Assembly: GCA_015183035.1 (NCBI GenBank)
Contig: JACZZP010000009.1
Span: forward strand, 1,426,001 to 1,490,000
Length of the DNA stretch: 64,000 nt
Direction of reading: 5' to 3'
From: Meloidogyne chitwoodi
Taxonomy: Eukaryota; Nematoda; Chromadorea; Rhabditida; Meloidogynidae
The notes beneath the pieces are model-generated. The model was not told the origin of the DNA. It saw only the letters and a list, made by a program, of their open reading frames with translations, and did not search any database. Made by a program: the position numbers and the translations under genes. Within the stretch, counting starts at the first letter, position 1; each line of letters opens with the position of its first letter. Below, piece by piece: positions 32,001-44,740 of this stretch.

Positions 32001-35000
32001 TCTAATAAAATATAAAAATTAGGTTGGCAAAAATATAGACGAAAAATTTGAAAATATTTGAGAAATTTTTTAAATTTATTTAGAGGGCAAGTTTAAATCA
32101 TTCATATATTACTGGCATTCGACTTAGCTTGAAGTGCTTTTCGAATTAAATATAATTCATCCAAAACAAACACAATAAAAAAACTATAAATCTGTAAAAA
32201 ATTGCTTTGAGAATTATTTTTTTTTTAATTTTTATAATTTAATTGAAAATAAAATAATTAAATAATAATTTTATTTTAAATAATATTGATTATTTAAAAA
32301 GAAGAGATTTATATATTTTTAATATTTTGATCATATTATTTTATAATTAATCAATATATTTTCTTTTGGACAGATTTTTAAAATTTTTGCAATACAGCCG
32401 GCTTTTTTTCTTTTTATTTATTTTCTTATTTAACAAAGCTATTAAGTACCTAAAAACATAAATATACTCTCGCAAATATTTATACTTGATTGGCCAAAAA
32501 GTGCCTCCTTTTCTCTTTCTGATATACTTGCAAACTTTTGTGGCTGCTTCTCTTGGGGATTTTTTTACGACTGGCACATACATAACTTTTCTTTTTTTTC
32601 TCTATTTTTTAAATAATATTTTACTTGACAATCAAAAAATATTCAACTAAGAAAAACCTTTTTTTGCCCTTTAATTTTTCTTTTTCTCTAATTTTATTAT
32701 ATTCTTAGATCAAAAGAGTAACGTCGTACATTGTAAAATTATTTAAAGAAAACCGCTGTTATTGAGCTTTTTATTTTATCTTTTTATAGTATTTACTTCT
32801 CTGTTTTGTTCATTTCCCCTTTAGACCATTCATCTTTTTTTGCATGCTTTATTTTCTTCTTCTTTTTCTTCTTTTAAAAATATATTTATTATTATTCCAC
32901 TTCTTCCTCTCTTCCTTTAATTTCACACCATTATTATTATTTTTTTATCGTTTCTTGTCATTCTTTTAGATAAGCCCACCCCGAAATTTTTTTTAGCTAT
33001 TTTTAATATTATTTTAATGTTTTTAATTAATTTATTTTTTAAATTAAATTTTAAGACGAACGTAGTCTTTCATTGCCTATTGGAATTAATAATAATAATA
33101 AAGAATATTTAAATGAAAATAATTTTCAAAAATTAAATGATGAAATTAAATTATTATCAAATAAACAAGAAAACGAAATAGAAAATAATTTAAATAAATC
33201 TAAAAATCAATCTTTAACAACAGACGGTGCTGATTCTGGAATTGGTTCAGATTCACCAAAAGTAATATCAAATCAATTAATTTTACCTAAAGAAGAACAA
33301 CAACAAAGTGATTCTGAATTAAAGGTTTGATTAAATTTATAATTAATTATTTAATTAATTAATTTAGTTAATTAATATGCCTCCTCCTATCCCACCAAAA
33401 TCATCTAATATAATAAACAAACATTCCTCTTTTACTGAAAATGATAAAAAAGAAGAGGGAAATGATCAACAAAGAATTGAAAAATATAATAATAACTTAA
33501 ATGAAAAAGAGGAAGAAGAAGAAGAACAAAATTATTTAATGCGTAGTGCATTTGAAGATTCAACAATTGGCAGAGATCATTCTGTTCTTCCTCCAGGTGC
33601 TCGTTCTAGCCGTAAACATTCTCCACATACATCAATTGATGGTGGTGGTGGTGGTACTTCTGCCTCTTCTGGTGATGAAAGGTCAAAAAGAAGAGTTATT
33701 ATATCTCCAATGGTTCAACCACAATTAGTAGCAAGTGGAAGGTTTTTTTAAATATATATTTATTTTAATATTTTAAATTAAAAATAATTAGATATGACCC
33801 TAATTCACGTTGTTTTTCTTATGTACCTGCTAAATCTTTAAAAGAACATTATAAAGCACCAAAAAAGCCATCACTTAAAAGACGTACCTCAGTTATAGAA
33901 CCTGCTGATTTAGAAGTAAGCCCTTTAGAGGCAAAAATGGCATTAGAGAATTTTGGTTTACAAAGTTCTAGTTCTGAGACATATCGAAGGACAGAAACAC
34001 CTAAATGGGAAACAGAAATTGATAAATTAACAGGTGGAAAAGTTGAGAATTATCGGCCTCGTAGAGCAAGTACTACAGGAACACCTGTAAAATAATTAAT
34101 TTTTAAATTTATTTTAAAATAATTTAAAAGGTTGGTCATATTCAACGTGATTATATACGTTCTCCTTCTGCTGCTCAAGCTAATTCTCCACAAAACGATT
34201 GGAATTATTATAATCAACAAAAAAGACAAGAAAAGTCTCAACAATTAAATTTGCCAAAAATAAATGCTAATTATAATAATTATCAAAAGTCAAATGAAAA
34301 CATTGAAGATAAATGGCCAAATATTAGTACAAAAAGAATATCTAGAGCACAAATGCCTAATCGAGATAATTATCAAATGACTACTTCAATGCCTTCATCT
34401 ACTGAACAACCTATGGTTTTTTTAAATAAAATAAATAAAATTATTTTTTAAGATAATTGAACAATCTAAAAGAGTAACTCCAACTCTTTTACAAAAAACA
34501 TCAAGTCCTTGTATTGGTAGTATTCGTCGTCATCCAATTCCAGGGGTTCGGCCATCTCCACGTAGAAGTGAAATGGATACTCTTTGTGATCCAGAATTTT
34601 ATCTTTCTTATTCATCACAAAAAAAACAACAATTACAATCTAAAGAAGGAGAATTTCTTTCAAAATCTGTTCCAAATGGAAAAGAATTTAATCAAATGGC
34701 ATTAATGTAAAAAATAAATAAATTAATTAATTTTTAATTAATTATTTAAGTGAATTACAAAGAGACGATGTAAAAGAATTAATTGCCCAACATACCTCTA
34801 ATAATAATAATTTAAATTATTTTAATAATACTTCTTCAATTCGTCGTTCACAAACACCACAAAATCCTTTAATTACTTCTTCTAAAGAATTAGGAGGAGC
34901 AAAGCCTTTAAAAATAAATGATGAATATAGAACTAGAAATTGTAGATCAGTTAATTCAACTCCTTTAATTGGGTAAATAAATTGATTTAATTAATTAAAT

Positions 35001-38000
35001 TAATTTTATTTTTTAAAGAAATAGACGTTTATTTTTACATAAAGAATTTGATGAACCTTTAACAGATCCAGAATGTTGTGCTGAAGATTGGTTAAATACA
35101 AAATTAGAAGCATTAAAAGGTCGAAGAATAGAACAACCAATTGCTAAAAATAAATATGAAGCAGAAAAATTTCTTCTTGAAGTTTTTATTATTTTTTAAT
35201 AATTTAAATATATTTAATAAAGGAATTAAAAAATAAAACAAAAAAATTAATTTCTGAAAAAAATAAAAAAGAAAATGAAGATGGTAATGATGATCCTTTA
35301 GAAGAATATAAAAAAGAAGAACAAATACTTAAAAATACAAAATTACCATTTTTGGCATTAGATGGACTTAGAAAAGCAAATAGATATTTACAAAATGAAA
35401 GAGCTAAACAAAATATTTTTGGACAAAGTTTTTTTTTAAATAAATAAATAATTTTTAATTAATTAATTTATTTATTTATTTTTAAAAATAGATACTTCTT
35501 CTTTTAAAAAAGATTTTCCAGAATTTATTATTCAACAACAACGTTCTTTAAGTGCTGCACCAATAAATAATAATAATTTTAATAATAAACAAAATAATTA
35601 TTCTTATAATTCTTATAATATTCCTTTACAATATAATAAAAGGGGAATAACTCCAACAGGTCAAATAATTATTGAAAAACCTCCAACACCTCCTTTAATT
35701 ATTAAAGGAGAAAATAATAATAGAGAACGTTCAAAAAGTCCACATAATTCTAAATTATTTTTAAAAAATTCAAAAAAATCTTTATTTGATGAAATTGAAG
35801 AACCTTTACAATCAACATCTATTTATTCTTCTTCTGCTGTAAATCCTAATTTATTAGCTTTAAGACAATCACTTTATGAAAAAGAAAGACAAAGAATGGG
35901 TCTTACAAATAATAATGAATTAATTGATTCAAAAAATAATAAATGGGAACAACTTTCTGGATTAAATAAAAATATAGAAAATTTGGTTATTTTTTATTAA
36001 AATAAAAAAAAATATTATTATTATTTTAAAGAATTTTCAACAAAATAATAATAATTTTATTTCTTCCTCAAATAATCGTTCTGTAAAACCAATTTTAAAA
36101 AGAAATACTACTTTACAGCAACAATATAATAATGGAAATGAATCTCCAATTTTATTAAATAAAAAACAATTACAAAATTATAATGAGGTTTTTTTTATTA
36201 AATAAATAAATATGTATATAAATAAAATATATTTAATAAATAAATAAATTCTTTTTCGGAGCAGGCCAGTGTACCTAGCCCAATTTACCGCAGAGCTATA
36301 ACATATTTTATATTTACAAAAAATTTTCGACCCAAGCATGGTTCGACTCAGCTCGATGAACTGAGTCGAAAGACATTAAGATCTCTATTATATGACAATT
36401 ATAAACAGAGTTAAAGCTCTGCGGTCTAGTGGGCTTGCGGTGGTGTAGCGGGGTGTAACCTTTTTTTCTCCCAACAATATTTTCTTCTTCAGAGAGAAGG
36501 AATGAATACCTATTTATATTTTATTTATTTATGTACATATATATCATCATTTATATTTATTTATTTAAATATTACAATTATAATTTATTTTAATTTTGTT
36601 TTTTTTTAAAAAAGGAAAATAATTCTTCTCAAAAAGAAGAAATAAATAATAATTGGATTATTATTGATCGTAGTGATACTCCACAATTTCCTTTAATTTC
36701 TGAAAGAGAAACACCAATTCCCTATCATCCTCTTTTATATAAAAATGAAGAATATAATAATCAACTAAAATTAACAAAAAATATTATTAATCAATCTATT
36801 CTGACTAATAGGTTAATTTAATTATATTTTTATTAGTATTATTTTATTTTTTTAAACTTTAAGTCCTAAAATTTACTATTATTTTGTTGCAACATTTTAA
36901 TATATTTTAAAAATATTTAACTATTTTTAAAATTAAATATATTTTAGAATAGATAATAATTTTACTCCTCATTCAATGTATGGTAATGGATTTGGTCGAC
37001 GATCATCTCTTAATTCAATTGGTAATTTTTATTTTTATAAAATTAAAGAATTTTAATATAAATTTTATTTTAATTATATTAAACAGACATTTATTTTTAA
37101 TTTTTTTATTAATTTATATTTTAATTAAAAATAATTAATTAATTCTTAACTTTTAATAAATAAATAATATTTTTATTTTATGTTCACACTCTTTTTCTTT
37201 TTCTTCTTTTTATTTATAACAAATGACCCATTGTTTGAATTAAATTGTGGTCATTTTAAATTTATTCAATCGCAATAGTCTATCTGAAAATTTTGTTAAA
37301 CAATGAATGGCCCCTAAATAAAAACAGACAAAAATATAAATTTATTTTTAATCTCTATTCACTGTCAGATTTATTTAATTTAATAATTTAATTATTTTTA
37401 TATATTTTTATAAAAACTCTCCATTAGCTAAAAAAAACGTTACGTTTTTTTAATATTCTCTAAAATATATTTTCTTTATTTAAATGTTTTTTATTTATTT
37501 ATTCACTTGCCAATCTTTTTATTTATTTTTCTTTTTAAATATTAATTGGTTTATTCTTGTGTTTATTTCTTTTTTTATTCCCTGTTCTTACCAAATTCTA
37601 TTTAAATATTTTTCTATTAATTTTAAACTTCTGGCATTATTTTTTTTAAATTAATTTTTAAAATATAATATTTTTCACTATTTTTTATAAAAAAAGTTTT
37701 AAATTTTATTTTTTAAATCTATTTCTTGTCTTTCAACATTTCCTCATTTCAGCTAATTCCCACTGGGAAAACAAAAAAAATAAAAAATAAAAAGAAAATA
37801 CGTGTAAATGTTTTATTTATTTTAAAAATATTATGACTGTTTTTTATTTTCATAGAATTACACAGATAATTAAAATAACAATTTAATAAATGAACGGTAA
37901 AAAATGGTAGAAAAAGGGTTTTTTACATTTTACGCTTAATTTAATTTTTTAAAAAAGAGAGTAAAATTCTACTTTTTATTTTATTTTAAAAGCTTTTAAT

Positions 38001-40840
38001 AAAAATATTTTTAAATTTAAATAATTTAAAAATTGATTTTCTTTTTAAATTAAAGTAAAAAGAATATATAAATTATTTTTATTTTTAAAAATAACAGTTG
38101 TTGTTATTTTATTTATTTTTTAATTTTATTTGGCTTTTATCCATTTATCTTTTTACCATTTTCCTCAAATAATTAAAAGAATATTATAAATATATTTTAA
38201 CCAATTGTTTATTTTTATTTTAAAATTGTTCATATTTTCATTCAATTTATTAAATATATTTTGACTCTTTTTTTTTAATCTTTTAAAAATATTTATAATA
38301 TTTCAATAAATGATCAGACAGCCGTTAAAAAAAAATAAGAGAAGAGATATTATACCTCAAAAGTGTAATTAATGATTTCTTTTTGTGTCATAATATTCTC
38401 TTTTATTTTTTGTTCCTTTTCTGTTCATTTAAATTAAATTATTTTTATTTTAAATAAATAGAGAATGTCACAATTTAATAATTCTTTTTATTCAATTCCA
38501 ATTATTAATAATTTATCTAATTCTGGAAAACCATTAATTATTGGAATTAAAAGATTAAAATTATTAAATAAAATAAATGAAGAAAAAGAAGTTTTTATTA
38601 ATCCTTTAGAAGAAAATGAAGAAGAAGAAGAAATTAATTTAAAAGTAGAAGAATTAAATGATCATTTATTAGATACAATTGATGAAGATGAAGAAGAAAT
38701 AGTAATTGATCAAAATGAAAAAATAATAATAAAAAAAGAAAATAATAATAATAAATTAATAAAATCAATTATTCCAATTATTAAAATTGAAAAAGAAGTT
38801 AATTTTAAAATTTATGAAAATAATGAAGAATTAAATAATATAATAATAATAAATGAAGTAAATATAACATTAATAATTAATAATAATAATAAATCAACAT
38901 TTCTAGTAGAAAATATTATTTTTGAAAATAATAATGTTTATATCGAACCTTTTTTTATTAAAAATTTATTAGAAATAAATAAACAAATTAGTATTTCTCC
39001 AGAAATTAATAAATTAATTAATTCTGATTTAAATGATGAAAAACAAAATAATAATAATAATAAAGAAGAAAAGGAAAAAATAATAAAAATAAATATTATT
39101 GAAAATAATAATAAATTAGAAAAAAATAAAAAAGCAACAGAAATTGAACTTTGTAAAATGGTAGAAGAATTAAAAGCTTTACAACAAATTGAAATAATTA
39201 AAAAAGAAGAAATAAATAATAATAATAATAATATTCCAATTAAATTAATAAATAATAATAATAAACAATATTATAATTATTCATTTCCTTTTTCTTCTTC
39301 TTCTTTTAATAATAATAAAATTATTATTGATAATCAACATTCTCCTTTTGGACAAAATTTAAATAAAAAAGAAGAAGAAGAAAATAATTGGAGATTATCA
39401 CCTAAAACACTTTGTCGAATTAAAAAATTAAATATTATAATGGAAACAAATGGAATAAATAATAATAATAATATTAAAGAAGGTTTTATATTTTTTAATA
39501 ATTTGGGAATATTTTTTAAATAATTAATTATTTATATTTTTATTAAATATTAAATTAATTTTTAAAAGATTCTGTTGATGTAATTCATCATCATCCAATT
39601 TTTGTAAAAGATACAAGTCGTTTTTGGTATAAACCAAAAATTAGTAGAGAAGAAGGTTATTTTTTATTTATAAATAATTTAAAAATAAATAAAAATATTT
39701 TTAGCAATTTCAATGCTTAAAAATAAATCACCAGGGACTTTTATTGTTCGTGATAGTAATAGCTTTCCTGGTGCTTTTGGTTTAGCATTAAAAGTGTCAC
39801 AACCACCTGCTGGTGTATCTCCTGGTTTTTTTTTAATTTAAATTTAAATAATTATTTTTTAAAAGCTGACGGAAATGAATTAGTTAGACATTTCCTTATA
39901 GAGCCAAGTCCAAAGGGTGTTCGTTTAAAAGGATGTTCTAATGAACCAGTATTTGGAACATTAGCTGCTCTTGTATATCAACATTCAATTACACCTTTAG
40001 CTTTGTAATTTATTTATTTATTTATTTAAATAATATTTTATTTTTTAAAAAAGACCTTGTCGATTAATTTTACCATCAATTGATCCAGCAAGTAATCCAG
40101 AAAATATTAATTCAAATCAAGCATTACTTGAACGTGGAGCTGGTAAAAATAAATAAATATATTTATTTAAATTAATTTAAGCATGTAATGTAACTTATTT
40201 ATGTTCTGTTGATACTGAAAGTTTAACTGGCCCAGAAGCTGTTCGTCGTTCAACATCTTTTGCTTTGAAATTATTATTAAGGAATGAAGTTCGTGCTGTG
40301 CCTGTTCATATAAAAGTATCTTTACAGGGAATAACTTTAACGGTAAAATAAATAAATAAATATTATTTTACTTAATTTATAATTATTTTTAGGATAATAC
40401 TCGAACATTATTTTTTAGAAGACATTATCCTGTTAATTCTGTTACTTTTGCTGGTATTGATCCTGAAAGCAGATTGTTTGTTTTAAAAATATTAATTAAT
40501 TTTTAATTTATTTTAGTTTTGATAATAATAATGTTATTCAATTACCTCCAACATATGTTAGACAGGTTTTTTATTTATTTATTATTAATTATTATTTAAA
40601 ATATAGGCAACAATGTTTGGATTTGTTGCCCATAAAAATGCAAATAATGGATTTAATGGAGGAAATAATATTGAAAATTCTTGTCATATTTTTGCTGAAT
40701 TAGATCCAGGTATTTATTTTATTTTAAATAATTTATTTATTTATTTATTAAAAGATCAACCAGCTTCTGCTGTTGTTAGATTTATTACAAATGTTATGAT
40801 GCCTGCTGGACGTATTCAATTACAACAAAAACATCAATAA
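29088..40840 (+). CDS. tns-1: Tensin (PTP-C2, SH2 and PTB domains)
   Basis: About 31 small exons encode roughly 2,070 residues. The PTP-like domain (30490-31245) reads [30 protein letters not shown], then [19 protein letters not shown], and [29 protein letters not shown]; the C2 part (31290-31600) has [11 protein letters not shown] long Asn/Ser-rich disordered middle follows (33056-39482). The SH2 domain (39569-40004) has [37 protein letters not shown] and [15 protein letters not shown]. The PTB domain (40182-40840) has [20 protein letters not shown] and GFVAHKNAN. This full order is diagnostic of tensin, which links integrin to actin. The Cys-x5-Arg signature is intact. The exon at 38462-39482 does not join in phase with 36948-37021, so one exon in the 1.44-kb intron is missing or an alternative promoter is used. 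Confidence 0.93.
36262..36465. mobile_element. Small inverted-repeat insertion inside a tensin intron
   Basis: A GC-richer block in an otherwise AT-rich intron. Inner arms AGCCCAATTTACCGCAGAGCT (36278-36298) and the inverted AGCTCTGCGGTCTAGTGGGCT (36414-36434) match at 17 of 21 positions. A second palindrome, TTCGACTCAGCTCGATGAACTGAGTCGAA, lies between. No ORF. Confidence 0.55.
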
Positions 40841-41417
40841 AATAATATTTAATTAAAAATATAATAATTTTATTATTTTTGCCTTTTAATTTCCTTCCCT
40901 TTTTTATATCCCAATTAATATATTTGCTCATAATAATAACATCGATTCAATTGAAAAAAGTTTTTTTATCCTCAAAAATTGTTTTTAAAATATAAAAATT
41001 GCCTTATTTTAAATATATTTAGTCAAAATAAATTAATTAATAAATATATTTGAGAATAAATGTTTTAATTATTTTTTATTTTCTTTATTTTTTAAATATT
41101 AAATTAATTATAAATATTATTTTAGAAAAATTTTCTTAATTATTGGCTTTTTAATTTTTTTATATATTTATTAAATTTCTTATACAAACAAACCGTTGGT
41201 TGCTATGACGATATTTTTATATTAACAATAAGAAAAATGTTTAAAATTATTAAAAAAAATTTTTTACTTTAAATGGGTAATCCTTTAATTTTTTTCAATT
41301 AAATTTGTTGATTTTTAAAATTACTTAAAAATTATATTTTTAAATATTTTTAATAAAGATTTAAAAAATGTTATTATTTAATTTTATTTTTTATTATTTA
41401 AATGATTTTATTAATTA

Positions 41418-42771
41418 ATGGGAAATTGTGTAGGAGGTTTTAAACGTAGAACAACAAGGATTGCACCTTGGAAGAGAAATAAGTATTTTAAATTTAATTT
41501 TAAATTTAATTTAAATAAAAAAAGTAAAACAATTGTTCTTTGTTTTCTTGGCATTGATGGTGCTGGAAAAACTACAATTGTTAAAGCATTACAAGGAGGT
41601 TATTTATTTATTTATAAATTAATTTTATTTATTTTTTAGAAGATTTTGGTACAGTACATCAAACAATTGGATTTAGTAGAGCAGAAATAAATATTTTAAA
41701 ATATAAAATTACAGTTTATGATTTGGGTGGTTCTCTAAAAATTCGTGAAATTTGGTCAACATATTTTGCTGAAGTATTTACATATTATTAATTTTTTTAA
41801 ATTTATTTTTTTAGGTATATGGAATTGTTTATATTGTTGATTCTAGTGCTAATAGTAGATTAACAGAAAATAAACAAATAGTTGAACAACTTATAGAAGT
41901 ATCAGAATTAATTGGAAAACCAATTCTTTTTCTTTTAAATAAAAAAGATTTACCAGAGGCAATGGATGAAATTCAATTTTCTGAACGTTTTAAACTTCAT
42001 AGTATGGCTAAACGAAATAAAACAGATATTAGAGTTGAAGGAGTTTGTGCTGTTAAAGGAACTGGAAAAGAAATTGATCAAGTTTTTTTTAATTAAAAAT
42101 AATTAATTAATTTATTTTTAAAGGTAATTATTGAAGGATTAGAATGGTTAATTGATAAAATATTAGATAATTATGAAAATATTTCAAAAGGAGTTGAACA
42201 ATCAATTAAAAAATTACGTGAAAGACAAGCTCAAGAAAGATTAGAAAGACAACATAGATTAGCTATTTGTGCAATTTCACCAGAAGATAGTCCAGAAACT
42301 AGAAGTGAAAATATAATTAATGGTGAAAATGATGAAAAAATAGTCATTGAAAATAAGAAAAAAAATGAAAATGAAATTAAAATTATGTCAAATGAAGTGC
42401 CTTCTTTTTCTAATGGAAATTTAATTAAAAATGGTTTTATTTTGGAAAATTTACAAAATAATAATAATAATGAATGTAGTAGTAACAGTAGAAGAGCTCA
42501 AAGTTCACTCAGTAATGGAAAAGTAATAAATATTTTTTAATAAATTATTAAAATTAAAAACAAAAATAATAAATTATTTATATTTTTAAATTTTAATTCT
42601 AAGATTTTTGGAAGGAGAAAAAGTAATACCAAAATAAATAGACCTGCAACTTCTGGAAATAGAGAAGAAAAAGGAAGTCAGCTAGAATCTCATGTTGATT
42701 TTAAAATTTTTGAAATTTCACAAAAGAAAAAAAATAAAAATATTGGAGCAATGGAAATGAAAGAAATATAA
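41418..42771 (+). CDS. arl-13: ARL13-type ciliary small GTPase
   Basis: Five exons (41418-41598, 41640-41773, 41815-42081, 42124-42522, 42604-42771) give 382 residues. The G domain has the P-loop GIDGAGKT (residues 45-52), TIGFSRAEI (switch 1), DLGGS (G3, with the ARL13-type Gly where Arf has Gln) and FLLNKKD (G4). TKGTGKEIDQVIIEGLEWLIDKI precedes a charged coiled coil (KKLRERQAQERLERQHR), as in ARL13B. The tail is Asn/Ser-rich and disordered. The start MGNC suggests N-myristoylation or palmitoylation, which anchors these proteins to the ciliary membrane. In nematodes the protein acts in sensory cilia. I see no clear RVxP ciliary signal. Confidence 0.9.
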
Positions 42772-43033
42772 GGGAAAAAAAGAAATCATTTAAATTGTAA
42801 AATTTCAGATTATTTTCATTTGTAAAAATAGGATAATAATAAAAATATATTCAATATTTATAAATAAAAAATATAATTATTTAAATATTTTCAAATAATT
42901 ATAACCTCTTACCTAATAAAGAGTACTAAAAAGACTATAAAAACTTTAGAATCACTAAAGCACAATTAACTTATAATTTCTACTTGTTCTTCTCTTCTGC
43001 CTTAACTTCCAGTCATTCTCTACAATTGTCATT

Positions 43034-44203
43034 ATGGACGTTGACAGACTACTGACTTATCTCCTTGAACGACAGGACCCCAACATTGTCAAAGCTGTGA
43101 GTTTCTTTTAAAATAATAATCTTATAATATATTTTAAATTAAATATATAATTTTGGGTCGAAATATCCGTGCTCATCGAAGTTTGCCGTGTGGCGCAACA
43201 AGTGTTTGAGTCACAACCTGTGCTATTGGAACTAAACCCACCCGTTGTTGTTTGCGGCGACATTCATGGACAATATGTAGATCTATTGCGTATCTTTCAT
43301 CAGCTCGGTTACCCGCCGACAGCAAACTATCTTTTCTTAGGAGGTATGGACAAAATAATCTAAAAATACAAAAAAATTAAATCTTATTTGATCGCAGATT
43401 ATGTCGACCGTGGAAGCAAGAACTTGGAGACGATCGTCCTGCTCTTATGCTACAAAATCAAATATCCGCGAAATTTCTTTTTGCTCAGAGGAAACCACGA
43501 AACAGCTGCGGTTAATGCGGTGTACGGCTTCAGGAATGAAATTCTAAGAAGATATGGTCGGCGTGAACAAGTGCCATTATGGCGTTTATTCAACGAGACA
43601 TTTTCACAAATGCCATTAACGGCGATTATTGGGGGTGAGCCAACTATATATTTTTACTCTTAAAGTCTAATCTTACTCGTTTTATCAATAAAGGACGGAT
43701 CCTTTGTATGCACGGAGGCCTTTCTCCACACTTGGAAAGCAGAAGGCAGCTGCGTAGAATACCACGCGGATGGCATGATCCAGGGGACAACAGGCTTGCA
43801 CTCGACCTTTTATGGTACGAAGTTTTATGAACAATATAGAAAATTTTAAAACATTATTTTTTACAGGTCCGATCCTGACAACGATATCAGAGGCTGGAGG
43901 CCTAGTCCTCGAGGTTGCAGCTACTTATTTGGCAACGACATCCTGCTAGAGACGTGCCGTTCACTTGACATCGATTTGGTTGTGCGTGCACATCAAGTGG
44001 TTCAGGATGGATATGAAATCAACCCAACTCAGCGACTGATTACAGTATTCTCAGCACCTAATTACTGTGGAGAAGTGAGTGAAATTCTTTTAAAATTATT
44101 AAATTAATCTGTTTTTCAATTCTAGTTTGACAACGCCGGCGCTGTTATGTACGTTGACCAGAGGCTTGGATGCTCTTTTGTTCAATTTCGACCAAGAGGA
44201 TAA
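43034..44203 (+). CDS. PP1-type serine/threonine protein phosphatase
   Basis: Six exons (43034-43096, 43157-43343, 43398-43634, 43694-43814, 43867-44074, 44126-44203) give 297 residues. All metal and catalytic motifs are present: GDIHGQY, GDYVDRG (split by an intron), [25 protein letters not shown] and [15 protein letters not shown]. This order identifies the PP1/GLC-7 family of metallophosphatases. It is shorter than canonical PP1, lacks the usual C-terminal tail, and has an unusual [16 protein letters not shown] stretch. G+C content is notably higher than in adjacent genes. The junction of exons 1 and 2 lacks an AG: the frame implies exon 2 begins GTCGAAATATCC after TTGG. Nematodes carry many divergent germline PP1 paralogues; this is likely one. 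Confidence 0.87.
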
Positions 44204-44573
44204 GATGGATAGAGGATGAAAATAAATAAAATGGCCAGAACAAATAAATAGATTTATTTGTTTTAAATTCTGTCACCCTCACTTTCCATTTACATTTGTT
44301 GTAACCTTTGATTCGCTTATTATATTACTTATATATTTACTTTCTAGTTCTGTAATAAAAAAATTAAATTATGTGAAATAATGAGACAAATTATGCCAAA
44401 TTTTAGCTCAAAATGCATTTTGTCGGGGCGCCTTTCGATGTGCTACCCTAATTGACCGTTTTTACTATTGGCCTTTTAACTTCACATTTTGACTAATTTA
44501 TCTTTCCGTTTGTTTGATTCCATTTTAAATTTAGTATTCTATGAACAGAAATGTAGTATCTATCAGGGGTGTG

Positions 44574-44655
44574 CCAAATTGAATTTAAAAAAAACTAGAT
44601 AGAGTAACGAATAGTTCCAACGAGTAATACGAGCACAAGCACGAGGCACACCCTG
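44574..44655. mobile_element. 82-bp hAT-type miniature element with target duplication
   Basis: Starts CAGGGGTGTGCC and ends GGCACACCCTG, with near-perfect inverted ends typical of hAT transposons. It is flanked by GTATCTAT (44566-44573) and GTATCCAT (44656-44663), an 8-bp duplication with one change. It is AT-rich inside with no ORF. It ends 85 bp before the eIF2-alpha start codon, within its probable promoter. Confidence 0.8.
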
Positions 44656-44740
44656 GTATCCATGTGGATATTTTTTTTACGTATTTTTTAACATTTACCT
44701 TTATTAAATTTTTTTTTAAATAGAATATCATAGATTAAAT

